Of a stretch of 64,000 nt of DNA, positions 1 to 12,269 are shown piece by piece. Source of the stretch: Abelmoschus esculentus (taxonomy: Eukaryota > Streptophyta > Magnoliopsida > Malvales > Malvaceae); the NCBI GenBank assembly GCA_035048815.1, contig JAUCBN010000006.1:16259001-16323000 (forward strand), read 5' to 3'. The translations under genes and the position numbers were made by a program. Below the pieces are notes generated by a model that did not search any database, was not told the origin of the DNA, and worked only from the letters and a program-made list of their open reading frames with translations. Each line of letters opens with the position of its first letter. The first letter of the stretch is position 1.

Positions 1-257
1 AATTGGTACAAAAATATGAATAACTCCAATAAATCAATTCGATTAATCCAAGGTTTTTAGCTTTTAGGAGATTATTTCTTCTTTCCCAAGATTCAAATTG
101 AAATGTCATTAGTTAAAACATAAATAAAGAAGATTGAACAAGATGAAAGATGTAAATATGCAGTAAATTCATAAAATGCCTGAATTTGACATACAGCAAC
201 ACAATAGGCTGTAAGCGCAGATACAAAAGGCAATAACCAAATGAGTAAATAACTTAC

Positions 258-3200
258 GGCGAATGACCTCAGTTGACTGTCTGCAGTATCATCATCTTCT
301 CCAAATCCCTCGGCAATCAACCGCATCAAATTGTGTGCTACCTTAATATTGACCAGATCTCCCGCATGCTCAAACACTTTATTCATGGTCTACCAAGTAA
401 AAATTATCAGGAATGACAATATTCTAAGATAGGAAACTTAATTTCAAGTGGAAGGTAAAATATTACCAGAATGAACCATTGATTGCTTGGTGCAAATTGC
501 TCCGCAAGTTCAACACACCGGGATGCTATTTCAGTTTTATAATGATCATCATTAATGCTAATCATGTAATCAATCATGCGATCAACAATAACCTCCACAT
601 TTGAAGACTTGGTCATTTTGTACAGTAGTTCAAAGGTTTTTCTCTTCAGAGTATCATCTGGGTCCTGTGTGGTGCCTTCAGGTTAAATAATTGTAATGAA
701 AAAAATGGCAGTTGCATGGTAGATAGCATAACAAAGAGAGAGAATCATTTACTAAGAAATCTGAGGCCAAACCAACTGTAAACACAGTTAGATGCATAGG
801 GAATTTACAATGATCAAAATTATACTGCTATAACATGCATAAGTGGATCAACACAATTAAGCATGCATAGAAAAGGCCATTTGAACTAATTACTCGAGTC
901 TTAAACCAAAAAATGGTGCTTGGTACTGTTAGACGCCCCAGCTAATCACTGATAGGCTCCTCATGTCCGGTAAGCTGGGTTTCAGCCAGATGAAATCAAA
1001 ACAGAATTGCCAAGTTTTTTAAGCAACATAACATAACTGAGCCTGATTGAATCAGACTTAAACCACTGGGGGTCTTGTAAATCTGCTATCAAATTATTAA
1101 AGGATATTCAAGAAAAAAACAAAAACTGATTATATTGATTTAAACCGCTTCTTTTCTCACTTGCTTCCCTAGGAATCAATCCTTGCATAACATTTTATGC
1201 CACTGGAAGACAAATATATTACAATAATTTTACTAGCATTCTCCCTATTTTCCCCTAAAGCTCATCCATCAATCTTCAGCGCTCCTGCCTCTTACCCTTT
1301 CCCCATTTAAAGAACCAAGTAAGCATTAAACTAGACCATATATGACAATCTATATGAAAACAGATACACAAATCCTAGCCTCTAAGCAATCAATGAATCA
1401 CAACCGAGTAAGCATTAAACTAGACCATATATTATGTTAATCTACCCTGAGGTTAGTCTAAATAACATTTCCAAGTAAAAGTGAGACAATATAGAAACTT
1501 CTTACCTCTAAGCAATCAATCACAGCCAATTGATGTTGCTCAGCAATCTCTGGACTTGTCTTTATTAATCGGCCAAGAGCATCAATGCCCATGTATTTTA
1601 GGTTATGACTGTCACTCTGCCAACAAGAAACAAGAATTGGCTTGATTCACTAAAGTAGGAAAAAAAACAACAACTCAAAATCCTCTTTACAATATATGTA
1701 CACTTTCAAAAAGCAGACACTAGCTACATGAGATATACCTTTAAAAATCTGGATATAGCATCCGCTGCAGACTCTAATAACTTAGGATTGGGATATATAG
1801 AGGAAACACAGCATATGCATTCATAGAGTACAGCATTTCCTATATTACTAGATGAATCACATTTCCTGAAAATGTCTCCCACCACAGTATACATGTTTTC
1901 ACTTGCTTGCTTGTCACCACTTCCAAGAAGAGCCAGAATTTTCAGCAATTTGATCTGCAGAACACAACTATGATTTTTATATGACCTATATTTTTAATTG
2001 AAAATCTAAGCTAATAAAAGTTGAAACCATGAGAAAAAAGCATTACCTGAATAAACGGAGCAGGCATCTGATGGTAATCATAAGCCTTCGGCAATCTGCG
2101 TTCAGCTACTTGTTTAAGAATGCTTACAAAACTGATGACCAAATCTTTGTAAGTATTAGAATCAATTGTTATAAGCTCAAAAAGTGGGCAGAGGGTTGCA
2201 CCCATAACTCCAGGATCATTATCACAAAGTCTCTGAAACATAGGAAACCACATTGTATGAATAGATAAATGAGATAGTATATGGCCTCAGAAAATATATA
2301 TGCAGAGAAACATCAAAATATCTAATATATCACGATTAAATTCGTCATTTCAGAATGGGTGTTTCTACTTCTCAAGGTATTAATTATGGTCACTCCATTA
2401 TGGTGCTAATTCTTCCCTTAAAGAGGTCATACAAGGATAGAGATATTTGAAATTTATGGTTCTAGTTGTGAAACATGTATAAGTTGGTTCAATTGAGAAA
2501 GAGAGAAAAAAAAAAACTAACCCAATGACGAAAAGAACGACACAATTTTTAAAAAGTTGTAGTCATAAAGCATATCACTCATTCACATGGTTGTATGCTG
2601 ATTAAAATTAAAATGCATCAATACATTCATTTAGAATGGTAATGATATAAAAATTAGATTAAAAAAACTAGAAATAGAATACTCTAACGGGGAAGATCTA
2701 CCTTGCGAAAATTGGAGATTTGATGCGAAACAGAAGAGGGGGATTTCTGATAAAAGCGATGGAGAGCCATGATGGCCTTCTTCCGTACAGCCTCTTTGGG
2801 ATGTGCGAGCAACTCAACAACCTGTGGCAACACGGCAGGAATTGTCTCCTCATTGATCAGCCTGCAAACGGCATTCAATGCAGCGCATACTACCAAGTAA
2901 TTGTCAGACTTCAAATCCTTCTGGATGGTATTGACGATCAAAATGATCAAATCATGATCTTCGTTTAAGAAGAGCGTGACGGCCAAGTAACCGGTCCGTT
3001 TGACGAGAAGGCTATCGTGGTGCGTCATCTTAACGGCGTGAATGTAGCCGAAGGAAGCATCATGACCGAGCATCTCGACATAAACCAACCTGATGATGTA
3101 TTCTTTCATCTTGCGTTTGGGAATGTCGGGGTCGGAGATGCGGCGTTTGAGAGTTTCGATCTCGCCGAGAACAATTCGGTCTTCTTCCGCCTTGGATCGA

Positions 3201-3304
3201 GCCTCACCAATGGACTTGACCAGATCCAGGAATTCTTTGGATTGGTAGAATCCTCCTTGGGAGCCCATAGCGAGCTCCCTACCAATCGTCTTCAATTGCT
3301 CCAG
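258..3304 (-). CDS. AP4E: AP-4 complex subunit epsilon, 5' part (exons 1-6)
   Basis: Large epsilon-adaptin of the AP-4 coat, which sorts cargo at the trans-Golgi network. Six exons read on the minus strand: 2702-3304, 2047-2232, 1739-1954, 1506-1616, 467-664 and 258-389. All have GT-AG borders and all are phase 0, giving 482 codons of the alpha-solenoid adaptin trunk. Diagnostic stretches are GYIHAVKMTHHDSLLVKRTG, RLCDNDPGVMGATLCPLF, DYHQMPAPFIQ, DSHNLKYMGIDALGRLI and MNKVFEHAGDLVNIKVAHNL. The plant protein is over 900 residues, so the gene continues beyond base 1; no further exon is visible in 1-257. The conserved initiator position (family start MEQLKTIGREL, from memory) reads CTG here, in a good context (A at -3, G at +4), with an in-frame TGA seven codons upstream. 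The first in-frame ATG is residue 13 (MGSQGG). Identity is very secure; the start codon is not. Confidence 0.93.
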
Positions 3305-3452
3305 CTTCGCTACACTGCGCCTCGATCACTTTCCCTTTGGCGTAGAGACGAGATCTACACCCGGAAATCAGATGATATCGAGGATTGTTTCTCTAGCGGT
3401 TTTAGTTTTTATGGACTATATAAAAAGGGTACAATTCACAAATAGTCCTCCA
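3305..3452 (-). promoter_or_regulatory. 5' leader and proximal upstream region of AP4E
   Basis: GC-richer sequence immediately upstream of the first AP4E coding exon, falling off abruptly to AT-rich DNA after about 3440. It includes an in-frame TGA shortly before the CTG. An AT-rich TATATAAAA-type stretch (plus strand near 3416-3424) could hold the core promoter, but no start site can be fixed by eye. Confidence 0.4.
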
Positions 3453-3752
3453 AATATGAAATATTTTATATTGAGTTATTTGACTATAAACTATTATAAA
3501 ATGATCATCTGACTAAAAAATAACATATTAATCCTTTTATACATGATAAGAATTTAACCATCTACTTTTATAAGTTATTATAATTTGGTTATATTTTTTT
3601 AAAAATAACTCTTAATAAATGACACTAATTTAATATCTCCTAAACCCGACTAACTCGAAAAAATTATTTGATTAGATTAGATATCTAACACATAAATAAT
3701 TAAATCAAGTTTAAATTGATTTTTTTAATCATTGGGTAACAGATCTAATAAT
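3453..3752. other. AT-rich intergenic spacer
   Basis: Low-complexity AT-rich DNA between the AP4E promoter and a Mutator-like element. I see no open frame, RNA gene or repeat structure. Confidence 0.6.
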
Positions 3753-3761
3753 TTTAATATA

Positions 3762-4663
3762 GGCATAAAGATAATTTCCACCCTTAACGTTTATAATTTT
3801 GGTCATTTTGGCCCATATTTTTTTTGGAATAAATTTAGCCCTTGATCTATGTTTTTTTAACAAATAACTCATTTTTTAACTACTACAATAACTGAACCGT
3901 TAAAAATTTAATAATGGTAACATATCATAATATATATATATGATAATATATTTTAAATGACATATAATCTAAACTATTAAATATATACATATATATAGAA
4001 TATAATTTTATTCCAGTATAAAATATAAAAAATTAAATTTAAATAAAATATTAAAAATTAATTAAATACAAAATAAAAATTTACTAAATATTCTCAATCC
4101 TAACTGAACTAAAATATCTTTATAAAACCCTAAAACTCCTATTTAGATTAAAACTAAAATACCTAAATTCTAAATTAAAATAATAAAAATTCAATTGATT
4201 ATTATAAAAAAGATTATCTTTGATTCATCGGTAACAAACTATATAAAACACTTTCTTCTCAGATTATGTTCATATCTTTTTAGATAAAATTTTGATTTTA
4301 CTATAGTTAAGGTTAAAAATATTTAGTAGCCTTTTGTTTTAGATTTAATTAATTTTTAATAAATAAAAAATAATTTTTAATATTTTATTTAAATTTTAAT
4401 TGTTTTATATTTTTAGATTTGAATAAAACTATATCCCGCGTTTATGTATTTGATATACTAGATGTGAAGTCATTTAAAATATATTATTACATATATATGA
4501 CATGTCATCATTATTAAATATTTAGCGGTTCAGTTATCATGATAGTTAAAAATGAGTTATTTGTTAAAAAGATGAAGGTCAAGGGCTAAATTAATCCCAA
4601 AAAAGAATAGGGGTTAAAATGACCAAAATTATAAACGTTAAGGGTGAAAACTATCTTTATGCC
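3762..4663. mobile_element. Non-autonomous Mutator-like (TIR-MULE) element, 902 bp
   Basis: The two ends are long inverted repeats: the left begins GGCATAAAGATAATTTCCAC and the right ends in its imperfect complement (..CTATCTTTATGCC). Similarity runs about 180 bp inward. The element is flanked by the perfect 9-bp direct repeat TTTAATATA (3753-3761 and 4664-4672). Long inverted repeats plus a 9-bp duplication are the Mutator signature. The interior is AT-rich and carries no transposase, so it would depend on another element for movement. Confidence 0.85.
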
Positions 4664-4672
4664 TTTAATATA

Positions 4673-5540
4673 TATATTTAGTTTTAAATTATATTTTTAC
4701 TTTAGGTTCTTAATATTTATACCTAAAATTAAATTTAAATCTCTAAATTAGTTTTATGTTTGTATTAATTTTTTAATATTTTAAAATATGTTTTATTAAT
4801 TTATTAATACTGAAAATAAAATTAATATTTTTAATATTTTTTAGTGATAAACTTTAATGTATATATATTCAAATATTTTGAAAATTAATTTTAAATCATT
4901 AACTTTTATATTTAGATTATATATTATAAAATTTTAAATTTTATATGTTTAATATATATTTTTTTAAACGTGTTAATTGATCTATTGACGAGTATGAATT
5001 TACTTTTAACTTATATCGAAGGTTCGAGTTGTAAAGTTGGCAACATGGGCAAGGCTAAGGTGCAATAGTATCGTTAATGTGCAGTTAAAATACGATCAAT
5101 ATAAATTATTATTATTTTAATAAGAATATACGTAGAATTGGATAAAAATTTTAGTAGAATCGAAGTTTTTATTAATTGAGTAAGAATTACATAATTGATA
5201 AGAATTTGTATAAATTTTATCGTAGATAAAAGTTATAATTTTTTATATTATAACTTAAATCGTTATCATTCAAATAAAAATTTATATAATTTTTTAGGTT
5301 AAAACATAAATTCTTACCGCTTAAATAAAAATTTATATAAATTTTAGTTAGATAAATTATCCGAGTAAAAATATAAAGAGTCCGATATAATTTAATTATA
5401 CCTAAGGCCTCACCCTAAACTATCCCGACAATATAGTACGGAAGTGTTTGAAAAATAAATTAATTTACTAATTATTACTCACAAGTGCCACCAAGTAACA
5501 ACGTAAATGAATAGAACATTTTTCCAAGTTATACGTGCAG
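4673..5540. other. AT-rich intergenic sequence
   Basis: No gene is visible. The sequence is mostly A/T with scattered ATATAT and TAAATT runs; any transposon remnants are too eroded to delimit. Confidence 0.5.
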
Positions 5541-6575
5541 TGTAATTAGGGACGAAAAAAATATTCGAATATAATAAATTTTGACTCAATTTAATTTAAT
5601 TGTATTGAAATTTTAAATATTTTTGAGTTTTAGATCGAGTTAAAATAAAAAATAATCAAGTTAAGATGGAGTTGGGTTAAAAAGTAATTTTTTATTTGAT
5701 ATGACTTGATATGTTTTTATATATTATATTAGATATTTTTACTATTTTTAAGGGTCAAATCGTTTTTTTTATTAAATATTAGGATTAGGTTATGCTTTCA
5801 TTAAATTGGGTTGAGTTGATGATATGGTATATTAAAATCGGGTAGGATCGAGACCGTAATAGATGATTTAAATTTTATGTTAAGATTGGAACAACCAAAA
5901 ACTCGCTCGGTCCTATCATCATTCTTAAGCGTAATAAAAAAATTAAAAATATAAATTCTTCGAAAAACTTGGTTTTAAACTTAAATAATAAAACCGTCAC
6001 TAGTCATTTGGTTAAAAAAAATTTATTGCTCGACTCAACTTGTTGCTCGTTAGACTCGTTAAAATTGTGCTCGACTCGTGCTCGTTAAAATATTTTATTG
6101 CTCAACTCGACTTGTTGCTCATTAAGTTCATTAAAAAACTTACCTTATTTTTAACTAAAAGTAAAATTTAATAATATCATATGAGGCTTAATATTAACTT
6201 AAATTAACAAATTTTAAACAAAAATATCAAAAGAGAGTATAAAACATTTTTAAATTCTAAATTCAAAAGTAACATTCCATAAATACACCAAACTAGCCTA
6301 TTAAAATTAAAGTAACAATTCACACATTAATAATTATTATTTAAATTTATTTTTTGTATGAAATTATTTTAAATTAATTATTAATTTTTTTTAAAATTAA
6401 TGAGTTGCTCGCAAACTTATCGAGTCGAGTTAGACTTTACTCGATTCAACTTGTTAAGGTATCGAGCCGAGCTCGAATTCGAGTCGAGATAATCTGAGTC
6501 GATTATTTATCGAATTTTAACCGAATCAAGTTCGAGCAACTCATAAACTGTTCAACTCGTTAAGCACCCCTAATT
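5541..6575. repeat. Degenerate ACTCG-rich repeat, possibly hAT-related
   Basis: Contains many short repeats of CTCGACTCG and TTGCTCG (about 6020-6130 and 6410-6560). The right boundary (..AAGCACCCCTAA) has the AGGGGTG-type end common in plant hAT elements, and a similar TTAGGGAC motif occurs near 5549. Boundaries and target duplication cannot be established, and the stretch may be two merged remnants. It has no coding capacity. Confidence 0.4.
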
Positions 6576-7795
6576 TTTAACTTTGTATGGTATTTAAAAA
6601 ACAAAAATAAAAATTGATTTAATTTAATAATTAATTCTTGAAATTGATAACCGAAGGATATGAGTGGGCTGCGGGACGACACTCCTTATTTAGTTACCAA
6701 GACAATGTGATCTAAGCTTACTGAATGCCAAAATAAATAAATAAATAAATAAATAAATAAGAAAAAAGAATTGAAAGATATAAATAATAAGAAGAAAAAT
6801 TAATCATACATATAAATAAAATAACATGAATTAAGGGTTGAAAATAAATAAATTAAAAAAACACAACAAATAGTTATCAGGTAGTTATTTAAAGATGAAC
6901 GGATCTGTTTGTATAAACCATGAGTGGGGTGTTGAACATGATTCATGGTATAATCTGTCAAACGAGAAATTATATTATGAACCCTTTCTATCACGTCATT
7001 CGTGGTCCCAACCAAACATAATCACTCATCTCATATTTCTTTTAAAGTGAATCATCACTTCTTTCCTACTTGTAATAGGTGAGTAGGTAGTTATTCAAAA
7101 ATAAACGATTTAACTACATAAACTATAGATAACGTGATGAACATGGTTTATGATATAATCCCGCATCTTTAAAGGGTTAAACACGGGTTATTGTCTCTAA
7201 AATTTGTTATTACACGCAATACAAAAGAAAAGTTCTATAAAATCAACAGAAAACGGTAAAATTTGTTAAGATACCAGTGATTGATGTTTATTTGTGTGTA
7301 TTATATAATGTTCTGACTAAATTTATAAATTTTTAGCTATGTTTTATAATTAAAATTATGTTGTCATTATAAAATATAGTGTCAAATAGAATTTGATTTG
7401 GTCTAAACGAGTGTATTTAATTGTATAAAAGCAGGTACTCAATAAAGGATATTGTACGAGTATTTATAGGACTTAAATTATCAACAAACTCTCTAAGCAC
7501 ATTAAAAAATCATCTTAGGGTCACTCCGTCGACTGAAACACTCCTATGTCAATCACTTCTATTTCTTTCGTTAGATCATTTGTACCGCTCATAGCTACAA
7601 CTCTAACTCAATTATTTCTTAATAATTGTTGTATCTTACTAGTTATATTAATTTGTTGACCGATCATATCTCACCCTTAACTATTAAAGCATTGTACATA
7701 TTAAGTATCTTGTCGGGGAAAAAGGCTACATCCAGTACTGGATCAATGATTTGAGAAATACGTCTTATATTTTTCTCTTCAAACGTGAAAACTAT
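6576..7795. other. Intergenic sequence with an (AAAT)n microsatellite
   Basis: An (AAAT) tract runs at about 6733-6761. Two partly similar segments (about 6880-7000 and 7090-7180) share ATAAACCATGAG-like and TAGTTATT motifs and look like a diverged local duplication. The rest is featureless down to the retrotransposon boundary at 7796. Confidence 0.45.
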
Positions 7796-9785
7796 TGTAG
7801 TGACCCCTTTTTGAAAATATTTAAAAAACATTTAAAAACAGTTTAAAGGTTCAAAAGTTCGGTGAGATTTTTTTTAAAAAATTGGTATCTGAAAATGACA
7901 CCTGAAGAACAGGATGTCATTCCTAATGGAATACCGTTTAAAAATCCGCGATAATATTTAAAAAGTTGGTATCCCGAGAGATGACACCAGAAGAACAGGA
8001 TGTCACTCACATTGGAATATCGCTAAAATTTGAAAAACGGTTAATCGGTTGGAGTCGCCATTTATCGTTCAAAAGGGTGGATCGAACACCGAAAATAAAA
8101 ATCAAAGATTTTGGATTCGGGAATTGGTTACTTCTGAGGAAGGATTAGCAGCCAAAACGCCCAAAAATTGGTACCTAAAGATTCGCATCATAATTTTTAA
8201 GAAAATATAAAATTCAAATTAAATTAATTTTTAATTGAAATGCATATCCTAATATCCACGACGATTCAAAAGAGATAACACCCGAAGAACGAGATTTTAC
8301 TCCCAATAGAATACATCGGAATAATAATCTCTACGAAACGAAAATATAATAAAAATACAAAAAAAAACATTTAATCATAATAATATGAACCAAAATAAAT
8401 AAATAAATAAATAAGTAAAATAAAGTTAAAAACATAAAAAAAAAACTACTGTCATTACTACTACTACTAATAAGTTATAATAATATAATAATAATAATAT
8501 TTAAAAGTTATAATAATAATATATAACACATAAACATAACACTTATATATTTATTATAACAAAATAGTAATAGATTAATAAAATAAGTAAGTAAATATAA
8601 TAAAAATAAAATAAAATAAGCATGATAATAATAAAAATAATATTAGAGGGGCTAACCTACAAGAAAATAGAAGTTAGGGGGTTAAAAATAAATAAACAAG
8701 GGTTAAATTGAAATAAAACATGAAATTATAGGATTAAATAGGGAAATTAGTGACTGAAATGCAATAAAAAACAAACTGGAGGACCGAATACAAGGATACT
8801 GAAACTCCAGTGGCTGCGTGTGTGATTACCCATTAACCCGGGTTATCCGCGGGTCCGAGTCGGGTGGCCGGGTCGGTGTTGGATGCCCATGGCTAAAACA
8901 ACGCCTTTTTGGGCCATTAGAGCTAGTACTAAAACGGTGTCGTTTTGTCTCATGTATATATACCTTTTTGATACTCATTTTTCTCATCATTCTCATAACA
9001 AACACATAGAGCTTATTTGAAGCTTTCAATTTCTCTGGAGTTTAGGAAGTCCGACCGGCCTCCGACCGCCGTTCGCCGCCGCCGACCATCGTGCCGGCCA
9101 CCATCGCCGACGACGGAAATCTAAAAGGAAGCAACTTTCCGGCTCTCTTCGATGTGGGGAATGCAGATCCGGGGTTGGTTTTTCAAGATTTAACTCATGC
9201 AGGCCTAGATCTAAGGAGAAATATGAGTATCCGAAATTTTTATAGTTTTTTACCTTTCTTTTTGTTCTCGGTTCCTACTTCTCCAATCTCCTTTTTTATT
9301 TCTTTTGTATTTCGGATATGGTAGTACCCATTGTTTTCTTCAAATCTCTTGCCTTTTTTTATATATATTTCTTGCATAAAAAAGATTACAAGCCTCTGAT
9401 ACGGGTTTTATACCCATGAAATATACAATATAAAATACTATCTAATCTACTTTTTTAGATCTAATATTTAGATCTAATTATTTCTTTGTTTTTGTAGGCG
9501 TAAAAGACCAAGGCGGTAGAACGGTGGCCTCTGACGAGGGCGGTGATCGGCCAAACGGACAAATAGGGGAGCGCGTGACCTCCACGCGTAATCTCGCATG
9601 GAGGCCACGTGCCGGATCTGTGCTGGTAGAAGAGGGGTTGACGGTAGTAGTTTTAGGTAGGTTAATTAGGGTTATGTTTGGTTATTATTTCTGGTATTGG
9701 GTTGTTGGGTTGTTGGGCTTAATGGGTTATAATATTTTATTGGTTTTTATATAGTAAAATGGATCCTCATAAATGGGTTATTACA
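7796..9785 (-). repeat. 3' LTR (left copy) of the gypsy element
   Basis: Matches 17925-19893 end to end with small substitutions and indels. It contains AT-rich microsatellite-like stretches (8340-8650) and a GC-richer block (8820-9140). The latter holds a TATATATA at about 8956 followed by a leader-like sequence. The short open frames here (for example 9091-9324) occur in both LTR copies and have no protein-family features; I do not count them as genes. Confidence 0.9.
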
Positions 9786-9801
9786 GTTGCCCCTCTTTGC
9801 T
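9786..9801 (-). other. Polypurine tract of the gypsy element
   Basis: On the minus strand this reads AAGCAAAGAGGGGCAAC directly before the TGTAATAAC start of the 3' LTR. It is the expected place and composition for the plus-strand DNA primer of reverse transcription. Confidence 0.7.
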
Positions 9802-12269
9802 TATTGTTGTGTAACGTTAATAAAACAAAGATAAGGAATAACTCATTTCGTCTGGTATGGTTTCAAGGTTGATCTTGGTAAGATAAAGATCATTTTTGGT
9901 AATATTAAGGTTCTTTCGGTAAGGTTGTGGTTCTTTTGGTAAGGTTGGGTTAAGGTTTTTGTCTTATAACCACCGCCTCTTCTTGGTCTTCATTTGATCT
10001 TCTTTGTTTCTCCGGAACAAAATTCTTCAAAACTGGGACTTCGAGCCTGTCACTTTTTCCTTGGTTGTTCTTCTATCAGGTGCCTGTACAAGCATATTCT
10101 TCCTCCGTAGAGTTTTGCCCGTCTTCAACAAAATCTTTAGGCTGCAAATTCTTCATGTATTGAATTTTTCATCTTCGGATGTCGATGCCGTAAGTTCTTC
10201 CTAAATAGAATCTTCTGTATCTTAAGTCGAGAGTCCTTCCTGTAATGAACTTCTCGTTGTAGATTCTTCCTTTATATAATCTTTTGTGTCTTCACTTCTA
10301 AGTGATCTTCTTGTCGTAAAACTTCTTGCTAGAGATTCTTACTCTCATAGAATCTTTCACATTTTGAATTTCAAAAGTTCTTCCTATATAGAACTTCTCG
10401 CTAGAGATTCTTGCTCTCATAGAATCTTTCGCGTTTTGAATTTTAAGAGTTCTTCCTATATAGAACTTATCACTAAGGATTCTTGCTCTCATAGAATCTT
10501 TCACGTTTTGAATTTCAAGAGTTCTTCCTATATAGAACTTCTCGCTGGAGATTCTTGCTCTCATAGAATCTTCGCATTTTGGAGTCTTGAATTCAAGAGT
10601 TATTCCTATATAGAACTTCTTGTTGGAGATTCTTCCTGTTGTAGAATCTTGTAAGTTCTTCATATATATAACTTTTTGATGCATACTTTTCATATATAAA
10701 GTTTTTCATGCTGTGAGTTCTTCCTGTATAGAACTTCTTGATTGGCTCTCCTCTTGAATCTTGAGATTGTTGATTCTTTTACATGGAATCTTCTAGTTGA
10801 TCATTCTTTCGAATCTTAAGTTTGTCGGTCTTCTGGTTGGTTCTCCTCTCGAATCTTTAGTTTGCTGGTTCTTCTTGCATCTCACTCTTGCAATCATGAG
10901 TTCTTCTATGCAAATCTTTTGTCGATGCTTTGTTTTTTGATGTAGATTCAACGAATTTTGTAGGCTCTTCATTATATTTACATTTCTTCTCTTGAATCTC
11001 TTCTGACTCTTATGTTCCTGTGGAAAAGAAAACCATAAAATGTTCTACAATGTAGGTTAGCATGCACCTAATCCTAGGGATGCCTACATTATATGATGCA
11101 TGAATGACGTCTTGATGTCTTTTGTGATCCTCGCATTTGATCAGGCAATGATAATTCTTTCTCATCTTCAATCTTTTTCTCTTTGATATAGAAGTGACGT
11201 CTTATCTTACGTTAAGAGTTCAAACTTCAAACATCAACTTGTTCTCGGGTATCTTCTTGAGCTTTCATTTTCGTGAGCATCTTTGAGATTTTTTTATTTC
11301 TCTCTCTTTTTTCCTTTTTTTCTTCTTCTTTTTTTCTTTCATTTTCTTTTCCTTCTTTTTTCTTCATTTTCTTTCTCTTTTTTCTCATTTCATTTTCTTT
11401 CTTTTCATTTTCTCAATTTTCTTTTATCTTTATCCTTTTTTTTTCTTTTTTCTTTTTAATTTTTTATTTCCACCAACAAACTGGTCTTCAAATGGTGTTT
11501 GCCTGTTGTTGCCTCATTCTGGTGTGCTTTATAGTTTTGGTATTTTAGAATTTCTGCGTGAGTGCTTTCTGTTGCATGAGATTCTTCTTGTGATTAATTC
11601 TTTGCCTACATCACCTACACCTTATAGGCTAAGACTATAACAAAGTAATATCAAGAAATCTTTTGTTTATTGTAGTTCTATGTTAAACTGAAAAAGGTGA
11701 ATGATAATTCATAGAAAAGATATATGTAATATGTTTATATTCAAAATATCATGGTAAACATGAGGTTTTCAAAAGATAAAAACAATACAAAGTCTTAAAC
11801 ATTTCACTGTATGAATAACATATGGATCCTTGTTGACGATAGATTCCTTACCTCAGGTCCTGTCATTGTATCGAAGATGGTTTACCCATCGGATGCCAAT
11901 TCTCAAAATGGATTCGAGCTGCCCTTTACGGGTTTTCAACTCGATTCCTTTGTTGGTTTCAAGAGGCCCTTTTCGGGTTTTCCTCTTGAACCTTCTTTTT
12001 ATTTTTTTTATTTTTTCTTTTCCCTATTTTTTTCTTCTTTTTTCCCTTTTCTTTTTCTTCTTTTTCTTTTTTTTCTTTTTCATTTTTTGTTTCATTTTTT
12101 CATTTTTTCTTTTTCAAATGTAATACTTTTTTTTAACTGAATCTGAGTTTATTGGGTTACACAGTTCGTGTCCATTCATTTTTGCTAGGATTAACGCTCC
12201 TCCGGAAAAGGCCTTTTTAACCACGTAGAACCCTTCCTAATTTGGCATCCACTTCCCATGGAAGCTTTT
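9802..12269 (-). other. Non-coding 3' interior of the gypsy element
   Basis: About 2.5 kb between integrase and polypurine tract with no recognisable domain. It holds the 72-bp tandem array and two long pyrimidine tracts on the plus strand (about 11285-11470 and 11993-12130). Beside the second tract, the motif CGGGTTTTC occurs twice in quick succession (about 11929-11970), suggesting local duplication. Confidence 0.6.
10305..10655. repeat. 72-bp tandem repeat, about 4.5 copies
   Basis: The motif CTCTCATAGAATC recurs at 10342, 10414, 10486 and 10558, an exact 72-bp spacing, with a diverged fifth unit near 10632. Each unit also carries TTCTTCCTATATAGAACTT. Because 72 is a multiple of three, both strands stay open over the array (plus 10286-10654, minus 10298-10693) and encode 24-residue repeats. 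This explains the apparent ORFs without requiring a protein. Confidence 0.88.

Noticed and set aside
3017..3445. 142-codon plus-strand frame
   Set aside because: Opposite-strand shadow of AP4E exon 1, which has overwhelming protein similarity.
9091..9754. Plus-strand frames in the left gypsy LTR
   Set aside because: Within an LTR, repeated in the other LTR with frame-disrupting differences, and without domain features.
10305..10655. CRISPR-like array
   Set aside because: Regular repeats have no unique spacers; it is a simple 72-bp tandem repeat in a plant retroelement.
11273..12140. Phe/Ser-rich frames
   Set aside because: Translations of pyrimidine tracts; low complexity only.
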